Assembly (NCBI RefSeq): GCF_002234595.1
Contig: NZ_NMUL01000079.1
Location: 1 to 33,390, forward strand
DNA from: Amycolatopsis vastitatis
Lineage (GTDB): Bacteria > Actinomycetota > Actinomycetes > Mycobacteriales > Pseudonocardiaceae
DNA length: 33,390 bases
Direction of reading: 5' to 3'
Made by a program: the position numbers and the translations under genes. The stretch's first letter is position 1, and the number at the start of each line of letters is the position of its first letter. Shown piece by piece: positions 23,512 through 31,475 of this stretch. Below the pieces are notes generated by a model. It did no database searches. It saw nothing but the letters and a program-made list of their open reading frames with translations, and was not told the origin of the DNA.

Positions 23512-23624
23512 CGGGTATTCCTTTCTGCCAAGCGTCGAATGTCTGCCGCAACACGGGGTCTCAGGGCACGGCGTCCGCCTGCGTTGTCAGAACACTCACG
23601 AGTTCGTCTGGGCTCAGGAAGCCC

Positions 23625-23731
23625 TGGTCACGACTCCATGCAGGTAGTCGTGGGTTCATCCGCTGACCAGGAAAGATTGACGTTTGGTCAGGATTCCTGA
23701 AGAATGCTCGATCAATGTGACACATGGTCAC
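23625..23731. promoter_or_regulatory. Cluster of TGGTCA half-sites upstream of the recombinase
   Basis: TGGTCA occurs at 23625-23630, 23685-23690 and 23725-23730, with the reverse complement TGACCA at 23664-23669. Two form inverted pairs: CTGACCA (23663-23669) with TGGTCAG (23685-23691), and GTGAC-ACATG-GTCAC at 23717-23731. They are positioned between the interrupted operon and the recombinase start. Likely roles are recombinase core/arm sites or operators for the HTH protein. Confidence 0.6.
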
Positions 23732-23752
23732 TCCTGGTGAAGTGAGGTGTGG

Positions 23753-24838
23753 ATGTCGCTCGCGGTGGTGCGGTCGCTGGGCAGCGGGCGACGGTTGCGG
23801 ACGCCGCAGGAGTTGGAAGACTTCGAGCAGGAACTGGTCGACCAATATCTGCTCGCCGCCGTGGGCGCCGGGGTCGGCGACGAGACGATCCGGCGAGACC
23901 GGCTGGTAATCTTTGAGTTCGTCCGGTTCTTGGGGCGTCCGTTGTGGACAGCCGCGCCGGAGGACGCAGACCGATTCCTTTCGTCCCAGCGAAAGAAGCG
24001 TCAGCTCGCGCGGTCCACGATCTACAACAAGTCGCTCACGCTGTCGCAGCTGTTCGACTTCCTCGTCACCCGCTACCAGGGCGACGTCCACGCCATGACC
24101 GGCCACGTGCTCGTCCAGCCGATCGACGAGTTCAACCGGCCCACGAACCCGGACTACGGCGAGTGCCGCATCCCGCCCTCGGACGACGAAGTCGACCTGC
24201 TGTTCGCCGGCTGGCGATCGGAAGTGCCCCAGTCGCGGAAGTACCTGCCGGCGGCGCGGGACTACTTGGCGGCCTCGTTGTGGCGGCCCGTCGGGTTGCG
24301 AATCACCGAGACCACCATGCTCGACATCCGCGATTGGCGACCGGACCTCGGCGAGTTGGGCAAGCTGCATGTCCGCTACGGGAAAGGAAGCCAGGGGCGT
24401 GGCCACAAGACCCGGCTCGTTCCAGCGATCAACGGAGCGGACGCGCTGTTGACGTGGTGGTTGACCGACGTGCGCCACCAGTTCGGCAACGACTGGGCCG
24501 ATCTGGACGCGCCCCTGTTGCCCAGCGAGCGCCGCGATCGCGACACCGGCCACTGTTTGCGCGCGGGCGCGAACACGCTGCGGTCGGGTTTCGCTGAGGC
24601 AGTGGCGGAACATCTGCCGACCTGGAAGGGCCGCCTGACGCCGCATGGGATGCGGCACTACTGCGCCTCCTCGCTGTATGCCCGCGGAGTAGATCTCAAG
24701 GCAGTGCAAGAACTTCTGGGTCACGAGTGGCTGTCCACCACGACCCGGTACGTGCACGTCCACGACGACCACATCGAGCATGCCTGGGCGGCAGCCAACG
24801 ACCGCATCGCCGCCCGGCTGATTGACCAGGAGGGGTGA
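23753..24838 (+). CDS. Tyrosine recombinase/integrase
   Basis: The product is 361 residues from ATG 23753, with GAGG five bases upstream; a GTG at 23747 is also possible. Residues about 25-115 form the SAM-like core-binding domain. The catalytic domain has Arg183 (in VGLRITETTMLDI), Lys211 (YGKGSQGRG), His298 and Arg301 (TPHGMRHYCASS), His324 (LLGHEWL) and the nucleophile Tyr333 (TTRYVHV). All catalytic positions are present, so it should be active, cutting DNA through a 3'-phosphotyrosine link. It is probably the enzyme that moves the cassette. The HTH gene begins four bases after its stop. Confidence 0.95.
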   Translation: MSLAVVRSLGSGRRLRTPQELEDFEQELVDQYLLAAVGAGVGDETIRRDRLVIFEFVRFLGRPLWTAAPEDADRFLSSQRKKRQLARSTIYNKSLTLSQLFDFLVTRYQGDVHAMTGHVLVQPIDEFNRPTNPDYGECRIPPSDDEVDLLFAGWRSEVPQSRKYLPAARDYLAASLWRPVGLRITETTMLDIRDWRPDLGELGKLHVRYGKGSQGRGHKTRLVPAINGADALLTWWLTDVRHQFGNDWADLDAPLLPSERRDRDTGHCLRAGANTLRSGFAEAVAEHLPTWKGRLTPHGMRHYCASSLYARGVDLKAVQELLGHEWLSTTTRYVHVHDDHIEHAWAAANDRIAARLIDQEG

Positions 24839-24842
24839 ACTG

Positions 24843-25160
24843 ATGCGCTGGAACCTGAGAATGCGGGCGGCTGAGGCCGGGATCTGGAAGTCGACCGAAT
24901 TGCGGCGACTTCTGGCCGAGGCCGGACTGGAGATCAGCGCCGGCAAGATGTCCGGGTGGTGGACCACCACGCCCACCACCTTCCGATTGGACGACCTTGA
25001 TGTGCTGTGCTCGGTGTTGGGGTGCCAGCCAACCGACCTGCTGATCTGCGAACCTGAGAGGGTCGCCGCCCGCAAACCGAAGAAGAGCAACGAAGCCACG
25101 ACGGGCGGGCCGACAGTCACGCCACGACTCGGGCGAAATCGATCAAAACCGCCTGTATGA
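24843..25160 (+). CDS. Small Cro/CI (XRE)-type helix-turn-helix protein
   Basis: The product is 105 residues. The ATG at 24843 has AGGAGGGG six bases upstream, inside the end of the recombinase gene, better than an upstream in-frame ATG at 24822. Residues 1-65 give an HTH_26-like fold (STELRRLLAEAGLEISAGKMSGWW...LDDLDVLCSVLGCQPTDLL), then a basic tail rich in Lys/Arg/Pro. It probably represses the module or acts as a recombination-directionality factor. Its stop overlaps the next start as ATGA. Confidence 0.88.
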   Translation: MRWNLRMRAAEAGIWKSTELRRLLAEAGLEISAGKMSGWWTTTPTTFRLDDLDVLCSVLGCQPTDLLICEPERVAARKPKKSNEATTGGPTVTPRLGRNRSKPPV

Positions 25161-26875
25161 AAGGTGGCGCCCCGAAGTCCTGCCCACGCTGCCGCAGCAA
25201 GCCGGTAGCGTGGACCAAACCGTTGCGCGTGGACTACTGCTACGACTGCCTGCCCGGCGGGCCCTACACTCCCCCACCCTGCTCGCGTTGCGGGTCCACA
25301 AAGGATTACTACTCGGCAGGGTTGTGCGTGCTGTGTCATCCCAAGGCGCCACAGCAACCTGGCTCGTGCAAGGACTGCTACGCCTGGGGCGTGGTGCGCA
25401 AACACAAGTGGCTGTGTTGGGGCTGCCGCTCGTGGCGCACGAAGTTCGAGATCGGCACCTGCATCTGCTGCAGACGCGAGATCACCGTCAACGACGACGG
25501 TGTTTGTCGGCTGTGCTGGCGCCAGGCCGCATCGTTGCGCTGGACCAAGACCGGCCTGAGCCTCACCGACGCCAACCAGTACGGCCAGCAACTGTTCCTG
25601 GCCAACCTGCATCAGCGCGGCAAACGGGCAGCCCCGGCGACCCCGTACGCCAAGCTGCCACCACCCACTCAGACGCCGCCTCGCGTCGTCGCTCACCGCC
25701 AACTGGCGCTGCTCGACCTTCCCCGCGATCTTCCGGCTGGTTTGCGGGCAGGCTTCCCACCGCCGCCGGATCCCGAGGCCGCCGAGTTCTTGTTCAGCAG
25801 AGCACGTGAACACGCTCAGCAGCACGGCTGGAGCTACTCGACCACGAAGAAAGTCTGCCGCGGAGTCGAGATTCTCCTGAGCCTGCAGGACACCCCGGAC
25901 GCGCCGATACTGACCAGCTTGATCAACCAGCTGCCCAGCATCCACCTTCCGGCCAAGTTGATCACCGAGTTCCTTGACAGCTACGCGCTGATCGAGGACG
26001 ACGTCACGCCGGCTACCGAGATCTGGTTCGAGACTCGCGTCGCGGGTTTGCCGGGCACGATGGTCGACGAGCTGCGTCTGTGGTGGACTGTGCTTCGCGA
26101 CGGCCATGTCACCGTGCCACGCAGTCGCCCGCGAGTTCGCGTTACCGCGCAGATCAAACTGCGTTGGGCCTCGCCAACCCTCCGCCACTGGGCCAATCAC
26201 GGTGTCCAGTCGTTGCGCGAGATCAGTCGCGACGACGTGGTTGCAGTCCTGCCTGCCAGCGGCAACGATCGCTACACCATCGGCGCCGGTCTGCGCTCGA
26301 TCTTCAAGGTGCTCAAGACACACAAGGTCGTCTTCAGCGATCCCACGGCCAAGTTGCGGCTCGGCGCCCCTGAAAGGCGTCAGCCGCTGCCCGCCGACCT
26401 GGCTCTGATGAAGGAAGGGCTGACCTCGCCAGACCCCAGCCGCGCGGTGATGACCGCGCTGCTGGCTTTCCACGGTCTGTCGTCCGGGCAGCTGCGCAAC
26501 CTGCGGCTCACCGACATCCGCGACGGCCGCCTGCACTTCGACGACCGGACCATCCTGCTCGCCGAACCCGTCCGCGTCCGGCTGACGGCCTACCTGAACT
26601 ACCGCAACCAGCGCTGGCCGCGCACCGCCAACCCGCACCTGTTCGTCCACTATCGCAGCGCGCTGGGAACCAAACCTGTCGGCACCCGGTGGCCGGGTCT
26701 GGTCTTGGGCGCTGCCGCCCGCGACATTCGCACCGACCGGATCCTGGACGAGGTGCGCGCCACTGGCGGCGACGTTCGCCGCATCTGCGACCTGTTCGGT
26801 CTCTCGGTCGGAGCCGCCGTTCGCTACACCGCCATCCTCGACCACCCCGGCCTGCACGACGTGGCGACGAAGTAG
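25157..26875 (+). CDS. Recombinase-like protein with eight CxxC motifs and a degenerate catalytic domain
   Basis: The product is 572 residues. The first 120 residues hold CxxC at 9/12, 28/31, 42/45, 57/60, 71/74, 87/90, 102/105 and 117/120, enough for four zinc ribbons. Residues about 205-340 resemble a tyrosine-recombinase core-binding domain and 395-560 a catalytic-like domain (FHGLSSGQLRNLRLTD, ILLAEPVRVRLTAYL, PHLFVHYRSA, GGDVRRICDLFGLS). The usual RKHRHY set is not visible, so it is likely a catalytically dead partner that helps the first recombinase bind DNA. This type of protein regularly follows a recombinase and HTH gene in actinobacterial islands, as here. Confidence 0.85.
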   Translation: MKGGAPKSCPRCRSKPVAWTKPLRVDYCYDCLPGGPYTPPPCSRCGSTKDYYSAGLCVLCHPKAPQQPGSCKDCYAWGVVRKHKWLCWGCRSWRTKFEIGTCICCRREITVNDDGVCRLCWRQAASLRWTKTGLSLTDANQYGQQLFLANLHQRGKRAAPATPYAKLPPPTQTPPRVVAHRQLALLDLPRDLPAGLRAGFPPPPDPEAAEFLFSRAREHAQQHGWSYSTTKKVCRGVEILLSLQDTPDAPILTSLINQLPSIHLPAKLITEFLDSYALIEDDVTPATEIWFETRVAGLPGTMVDELRLWWTVLRDGHVTVPRSRPRVRVTAQIKLRWASPTLRHWANHGVQSLREISRDDVVAVLPASGNDRYTIGAGLRSIFKVLKTHKVVFSDPTAKLRLGAPERRQPLPADLALMKEGLTSPDPSRAVMTALLAFHGLSSGQLRNLRLTDIRDGRLHFDDRTILLAEPVRVRLTAYLNYRNQRWPRTANPHLFVHYRSALGTKPVGTRWPGLVLGAAARDIRTDRILDEVRATGGDVRRICDLFGLSVGAAVRYTAILDHPGLHDVATK

Positions 26876-26896
26876 CCGATCGCGATAGCGTGACAC

Positions 26897-27415
26897 GTGA
26901 TCGCATGGCTGAACGGAACCTTCGGGGCCGGCAAAACCACGACCGCTCGCGAGCTGACACAGCTGATCCCACAGTCCCGGATCTTCGACTCCGAGCAGAT
27001 TGGCTACATGCTGAGGCACGTCCTCACCGAGCCAGTCGACGACTTCCAGGACTGGCCACCGTGGCGACCACTCGTCACCCGCACAGCAGTCGAAATCCTC
27101 AACTACGTCGGCGGCACCCTCATCATCCCGCAGACAGTCCTGGTTGAACGCTACGCACGAGAGATCTTCCAAGGCTTCGACAGCGAAGGCATCTCCGTCC
27201 AGCACTTCGTGCTGCACGCGTCGGCAGACGAACTTGTCACCCGGATCGAAGGTGACCAAATCGACACGATGGCAAGAGAGTGGCGCCTCAAGCACATCGC
27301 CCGCTACCAGGAAGCGCTGCCATGGCTGCGTGATGCAGCCACCATCGTCGACACATCCGGCCTGCCGTCCCAGAAAGTCGCGCAGGACATCGCAAGCCAA
27401 CTCCGGCAGCCATGA
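26897..27415 (+). CDS. TmrB-like P-loop kinase/ATPase, cassette cargo
   Basis: The product is 172 residues from a GTG at 26897, 21 bases after the previous gene. It starts MIAWLNGTFGAGKTTTAREL, a Walker A (GTFGAGKTT, residues 7-15), followed by IFDSEQIGYMLRHVL, DDFQDWPPWRPLV, a strand with TLIIPQTVL, and IEGDQID. The order matches TmrB of Bacillus, a tunicamycin-resistance ATP-binding protein, and related AAA kinases carried on mobile elements. Resistance to a nucleoside antibiotic is possible but not shown; a general nucleoside or small-molecule kinase is an alternative. Confidence 0.85.
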   Translation: MIAWLNGTFGAGKTTTARELTQLIPQSRIFDSEQIGYMLRHVLTEPVDDFQDWPPWRPLVTRTAVEILNYVGGTLIIPQTVLVERYAREIFQGFDSEGISVQHFVLHASADELVTRIEGDQIDTMAREWRLKHIARYQEALPWLRDAATIVDTSGLPSQKVAQDIASQLRQP

Positions 27416-27501
27416 GTCCGCACTGACTGAACGGCTACGCCGCCGAGCGCGCTGGAACAACTCGTCGCCAGTTCCCGAACCGAAGCCCTCAGCTACCCTC
27501 A

Positions 27502-28008
27502 TCAGTGACCACCACCGCTCCGGTTCCCGCTGGGGAGCGCTTCGGAATTCGTGAACTCGTAAACATTACCGACGAACCTCTCCACGGGCCCAGCGGCTTC
27601 GGCGTGCACGGGCAGGTGCATGCCGGGCAGGACGGCGGACGCCTCGCCGTGGACGCCCACCGTCACTTCGGTCGTGGTCCGGGTGACGTCGATCTGCGGG
27701 TCGCGCAGCGGGCCTCGGGCGAGATCGTCGAGCATCCGCCGCCCAGCTGCGTGTCCGGCGCTGCTGCTGCCGTCCTGCACGCGAGCCGCCGCCAATGCTT
27801 GGGATGCGGCGGCTTGGGCGACGTGGGTGGCGTGGGACCACAGCGCGAACTGGATGATCGTCAGCAACGCCAGCAGCAGCAACGGCGTCGCGATCACCAG
27901 CTCGACGGTTACCGCTCCCCGATCCCCCGACACGGCACGCCGCACATGAGCCAGCACGCCGCGAGGCAGCGGTGGCGGAGGAGGAGTTCGGGTGGGGCTG
28001 GCGAGCAT
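27502..28008 (-). CDS. TadE-like minor pilin, at the cassette's right boundary
   Basis: The product is 168 residues. DRGAVTVELVIATPLLLLALLTIIQFALW at about 29-57 is the TadE hydrophobic N-terminus with its Glu. An AAASQALAAARVQDG helix and a beta-rich exterior follow. The ATG at 28008 lies one base after the preceding stop. The last 18 residues (EFTNSEALPSGNRSGGG) look unlike the family and abut the cassette, so the original C-terminus may have been replaced when the cassette inserted. Membrane-anchored pseudopilin by family. Confidence 0.88.
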   Translation of the reverse strand: MLASPTRTPPPPPLPRGVLAHVRRAVSGDRGAVTVELVIATPLLLLALLTIIQFALWSHATHVAQAAASQALAAARVQDGSSSAGHAAGRRMLDDLARGPLRDPQIDVTRTTTEVTVGVHGEASAVLPGMHLPVHAEAAGPVERFVGNVYEFTNSEALPSGNRSGGGH

Positions 28009-28009
28009 G

Positions 28010-28207
28010 TCAGCCGAGCCCGAGGTCGATGGAGTTCGCCTTCTGGATCAATTTCGCCACGATGATCGCGACAATGGCGATCGCGGCGATGGCCATCAGG
28101 GCGGTGACGATGACCGTGGTGGTGATCTCCCCGCGCTCGGGCTGACCGCGCAGCAGGGTGATGCGTGCTCGCGTCAGCTCCCAGAGTGTCCGGAAGTAGT
28201 GCAACAT
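28010..28207 (-). CDS. Short Flp-like pilin
   Basis: The product is 65 residues. A basic leader (residues 1-26) ending in ERGEI is followed by TTTVIVTALMAIAAIAIVAIIVAKL, the single hydrophobic helix typical of short Flp-type prepilins of actinobacterial Tad loci. AAGGAAC lies before the ATG. If cleaved by a prepilin peptidase the cut would be around Gly26-Glu27; that is inferred. No prepilin peptidase gene is in the window. It is likely the major subunit of the structure built by the neighbouring genes. Confidence 0.8.
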   Translation of the reverse strand: MLHYFRTLWELTRARITLLRGQPERGEITTTVIVTALMAIAAIAIVAIIVAKLIQKANSIDLGLG

Positions 28208-28267
28208 GGCGGTTCCTTCTTTCCCTTGTCATGCAACGCCTTCGCGGTTCCGAGGACGGGAAGCGAG

Positions 28268-29161
28268 CTAGAGTCCATTGAGGATTTGAATCACCGCGGG
28301 GTAGGCGATGAATCCCAGGAATCCGAGGAACAGCAACGTGACCGGCAGGGCCATGCGTTCGGTGGCGGCTTGGGCGTCGGTTTCGGCGTCGGTGACCTGG
28401 TGGGTGCGCAGACTGTGGGCTTTCGCGGCCAGCGAGGCACGGACGCGGGCGCCTTCGGTGCCAGCCAGGGAGATCGAGGCGGCGAGTTCGGCCAGTTCGG
28501 TGATGTCGAGTTCCTCGCCGAGCCGGCGCAGGGTGTTCCACGGGGTGGTGCGGGTCAGCTGTGCGGTGCGCAGTGCGCGGCGGATCGTGTCGAATGCCGG
28601 GCCCGTGCCGATGGCCGCGGCATCGCCGAGCGCGGCCTCGACTCCGGCGCCGCCGGCGAGGGTGATTCCGACGAGGTCGAGGAACGCCGAGAGCGCGTCG
28701 CGGAACTCGCGCCGCAGCCGCGTGGCCTTCGCCCGGACGTCCAGGTCGGGGGTCAGAAACCCCAGTGCGGCAATGACGAGCCCGGCCAGCAACGGAACCT
28801 TGACGTCCAGCGACAGCCCGCTGAGGGCGAGAAGAGTGTGCAGCAGCCACGGGGCCACCAGCCCGGCCACGGCGAGCAGGGCCTTTTCGGCGACGTGAGT
28901 GTCGGTGCCTCGGCCAATAACCCGAAGATCGGCCTCGATCCGCGTACCGGACAGTCCAAGCTTTCGCAGGCCAAGCACAAATATCCGCCCCCAGGCCGTG
29001 ACCCAGGCCGCCTCGGCTGCGACCACGATCGGCGCGGCCGGCGGCCGCGCGCTGAGCTCGGCGAGGCGGTCACGCAGCGCCGGACGGGGCGGCAGGACCC
29101 AGATCAGCAGCAGCCACCAGCCCACACCGGCACCGGTACCCAGCAGGAGAGCGGGGATCAC
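28268..29161 (-). CDS. tadC: TadC-like inner-membrane platform protein
   Basis: The product is 297 residues from a GTG at 29161 overlapping the TadB stop (GTGA). Hydrophobic segments lie at about 1-24, 92-140 and 272-295, flanking a cytoplasmic T2SSF-type helical domain (ALSAFLDLVGITLAGGAGVEAAL and ASISLAGTEGARVRASL). TadB and TadC form the inner-membrane platform that the TadA motor turns. Gene order ATPase-TadB-TadC is conserved in Tad loci. A 60-base gap separates it from the Flp gene. Confidence 0.88.
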   Translation of the reverse strand: MIPALLLGTGAGVGWWLLLIWVLPPRPALRDRLAELSARPPAAPIVVAAEAAWVTAWGRIFVLGLRKLGLSGTRIEADLRVIGRGTDTHVAEKALLAVAGLVAPWLLHTLLALSGLSLDVKVPLLAGLVIAALGFLTPDLDVRAKATRLRREFRDALSAFLDLVGITLAGGAGVEAALGDAAAIGTGPAFDTIRRALRTAQLTRTTPWNTLRRLGEELDITELAELAASISLAGTEGARVRASLAAKAHSLRTHQVTDAETDAQAATERMALPVTLLFLGFLGFIAYPAVIQILNGL

Positions 29162-30099
29162 GAGCGCTCAGCTCCCCCCGGCGATGGTGTGCTATCGGCA
29201 CGCGCTCCGGGCGCGTTCGGGGCGTCCGCGGTCAGTACCCGGCTCTGTGCACGGCTGGTGGCGAGGCGGGCGAGCCAGGCGAATCCGGCGGCGAACAGGC
29301 CGCCGAGGAGCAGCAGGACGAACTGGCCGGCGGCGGTGTTGTAGACGTCGAGGTAGGCGCGGTTGAACACCACGACCGCGGCGGCGAAGGCGAGGGTCGT
29401 CGCGACGATGACCCGGACCGATGTGCGGGTCCGGGCCCGCCCGGTCTCAACCCGCATCCGCATCGTGGCTTGCCCGCGGGCCGCGGTGGCCAGGGAGCCG
29501 AGGAGGTCGCCGAGCTGGCGAGCCTGGCGGTCGGCGGCCAGGGCGAGGGCGGCGAGGACGAGGTCCGCGGTCGGGTCGTCCAGCTCGTCTGCCAGGGCGC
29601 GCAGCGCCGGTGCCAGGCGCTGCCCGCTTTCCAGGCGGACGGTGAGGGTAGCGATTTCGCTGCGGATCGCCGCCGGGACGAGCGCAGCGGTGGCGAGGAT
29701 GGCTTGCTCGAGCCCGGCCGCCGCCGAGAGCACTTCGCGCAGCATCTCCGTCCACGAGGCGATCGCCTCGATCCGGACGACCCGGCGGGCGTGGGCGCGG
29801 TCCGGGCCGACCAGACCGGGCAGGAACCACACCGCTGCGGTAGCCAGCAGGGCGCCGACCACCCATCCGGTCACGGCCCCCGTCAGCACACCCGCGCCGA
29901 ACGTCACGGTCAGGCGCAGCAGCGTGCGCCGGTCGCCTGCCCGACCGCGTACGGCCCGAACGAGCCCGGCACTGCGCGCGGGCGACAGTACCGTCGCGGT
30001 GCGGCGGCAGCCGGCGACGATCAGCAGCGCGCCGGCAGCGGCACCGATCCCGAGCGCGGCGGCGACGATCGTGGTGGTGGTGGCGGCGGCGGAGCTCAT
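29158..30099 (-). CDS. tadB: TadB-like inner-membrane platform protein
   Basis: The product is 313 residues from the ATG at 30099, which overlaps the TadA stop as ATGA; an upstream start at 30126 is less likely. Membrane segments are visible near residues 10-32, 64-95 and 230-280. The T2SSF-like domain between them has SWTEMLREVLSAAAGLEQAI and ADRQARQLGDLLGSLA. It is Ala-rich as is usual. Together with TadC it anchors pilus assembly. Confidence 0.88.
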   Translation of the reverse strand: MSSAAATTTTIVAAALGIGAAAGALLIVAGCRRTATVLSPARSAGLVRAVRGRAGDRRTLLRLTVTFGAGVLTGAVTGWVVGALLATAAVWFLPGLVGPDRAHARRVVRIEAIASWTEMLREVLSAAAGLEQAILATAALVPAAIRSEIATLTVRLESGQRLAPALRALADELDDPTADLVLAALALAADRQARQLGDLLGSLATAARGQATMRMRVETGRARTRTSVRVIVATTLAFAAAVVVFNRAYLDVYNTAAGQFVLLLLGGLFAAGFAWLARLATSRAQSRVLTADAPNAPGARADSTPSPGGAERS

Positions 30100-31475
30100 G
30101 GCGTCCACCACCCCTCCGGGCGACACAGCAGGTCGGGGTCGAATCCGGCCGCGACCAGGTCGTCGAGGGTGTCCGCGCGCAACGCCCCGGCCACCGGCAC
30201 GGCGCGGCGGTCCGGGCCGCGGCGGTAGACCTCGTTGGAGATCACCGAACCGGCCTCGGCGTCGACGACCTCACGGATCGAGGCGATCACCCGCGTCGTC
30301 CGGTCTGCTGCGCGATCGAGGTGCACGACGAAGTGCACCGCCGAGGCGACGAGCAGGGCAGTGGCTTCCAGCGGCAGTCGCTCAGGGCCTTGCGCGGCGT
30401 AGGAGGCCAGCCGGGTGAAAGCGATCTTCGAGCTGCTCGCGTGCAACGTCGCCATCGAGCCGTCGTTGCCCTGGGACATCGCGTTGCACATCGGGATGAC
30501 CTCAGGCCCGCGGATCTCGCCGACGATCACTCGGTCCGGGCTCATCCGCAGGCCCCAGCGGACCAGCTCGGCCTGGTCGATCGCGCCCTCGCCCTCCACA
30601 TTGGCCTCGCGCGCCTGCAACGCGGTGACGTCGGCGTGCCGCGCGGGATCCAGCCCGAGGCCGAGCTCGAAGGCGTCCTCGATGGTCACGATCCGCTCCA
30701 GCGGGTCCATCTCCCCAGCGAGGGCGCGCAGCAGCGTGGTCTTTCCGGCACCGGTGCCGCCGACGATCAGCACGTTCTTCCGGGCCCGCACCATGGCGCG
30801 CAGGAAGCGTTCGAGGCCGGCGTCGAGTGTGCCGCGGCGGCGCAGCTGGGCGAGGGTGGCGGTGAGATAGCCATGCCGGCGGATCGTGCACGCCGTCACC
30901 CCACCCGCGGTCAATCCCAGCACGGCGAACAGGCGCTCGCCGCCGGGCAACTGCAGGTTCAGGGCGGGTGAGCCGCGGTCGAAGCGGCGCTCCTCCGAGG
31001 ACGCCCGCGCGGCCAGGGTCCGGACCAGGTCCGTCAGTTCCTCGTTCGAGGCGGCCACCGGGGCGGCCTGGGTGCGGCGGCCGTCGGTGTGCTGGACGAA
31101 GACCCGGTCGTAGCGGTTGACCGCGATCGTCTCCACCGTCGGATCGGCCAGCAGCGGCTGCAGGCCGCCGAGGCCGAACACCTCATCCAGCACCTGCTCG
31201 ACGAGCCCCTGCTCGGTGCCGGAGTCCACCAGCTCGCGGCCGGCGACCAGCTCGGCCTCGCTGTGCGCGACGACCGCGCCCTCGAGGACCTCGCGGCCGA
31301 TCTCCCGCCGCCGCGCCAGCGGCAGCGAGCTCTCCCCCGCCCCTGTCTCGGTCTCGACGCGTGCGGGCAGCTCCGTCGCGAGGGCCCGCCGCAGCCGCGT
31401 GTGCAGCCGCTGCGCGGCGCCCTCACCCTCAACGGCGGCCGCAGATGGTGGCGTGGGGTGCCTGCTCGCCGTCAT
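30096..31475 (-). CDS. tadA: TadA/CpaF-type pilus assembly or secretion ATPase
   Basis: The product is 459 residues. Walker A GGTGAGKT at 239-246, Asp box around RIVTIEDAFEL at 261-271, Walker B around VIVGEIRGPE at 316-325 and His box NDGSMATLHASS at 337-348 are all present. The N-terminal 230 residues match the CpaF/TadA N-domain (LADPTVETIAVN, RFDRGSPALNLQLPGGERL). It hydrolyses ATP to power subunit polymerisation. The ATG at 31475 overlaps the preceding stop as ATGA. All active-site motifs are intact. Confidence 0.95.
   Translation of the reverse strand: MTASRHPTPPSAAAVEGEGAAQRLHTRLRRALATELPARVETETGAGESSLPLARRREIGREVLEGAVVAHSEAELVAGRELVDSGTEQGLVEQVLDEVFGLGGLQPLLADPTVETIAVNRYDRVFVQHTDGRRTQAAPVAASNEELTDLVRTLAARASSEERRFDRGSPALNLQLPGGERLFAVLGLTAGGVTACTIRRHGYLTATLAQLRRRGTLDAGLERFLRAMVRARKNVLIVGGTGAGKTTLLRALAGEMDPLERIVTIEDAFELGLGLDPARHADVTALQAREANVEGEGAIDQAELVRWGLRMSPDRVIVGEIRGPEVIPMCNAMSQGNDGSMATLHASSSKIAFTRLASYAAQGPERLPLEATALLVASAVHFVVHLDRAADRTTRVIASIREVVDAEAGSVISNEVYRRGPDRRAVPVAGALRADTLDDLVAAGFDPDLLCRPEGWWTP

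Larger units (their letters stand above)
23512..27501 (+). mobile_element. Recombinase cassette inserted in the Tad operon (bounds approximate)
   Basis: Four plus-strand genes (tyrosine recombinase, XRE-type HTH, eight-CxxC recombinase-like protein, TmrB-like kinase) sit between two minus-strand Tad genes that would otherwise be adjacent. The first three are coupled. Exact ends are unresolved; I saw no long terminal repeats or direct duplication. The left end holds four TGGTCA/TGACCA half-sites (23625-23730) and the right end one GTGACCA at 27505-27511, reverse complement of TGGTCAC at 23625 and 23725. The arrangement resembles Tn554-like or other tyrosine-recombinase transposons with a multi-gene recombination module. 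Confidence 0.75.

Noticed and set aside
23561..27502. A 1313-residue open frame on the minus strand, the longest in the window
   Set aside because: It is antisense to four well-supported plus-strand genes; its text is Arg/Gly/Val-rich shadow sequence with no domain, and long opposite frames are common in high-GC DNA.
23590..27565. ACGAGTTC at the left and its complement at the right as terminal inverted repeats of the cassette
   Set aside because: Only 8 bp, not placed at matching distances from the cassette genes, and likely by chance; the TGGTCA sites are better candidates.
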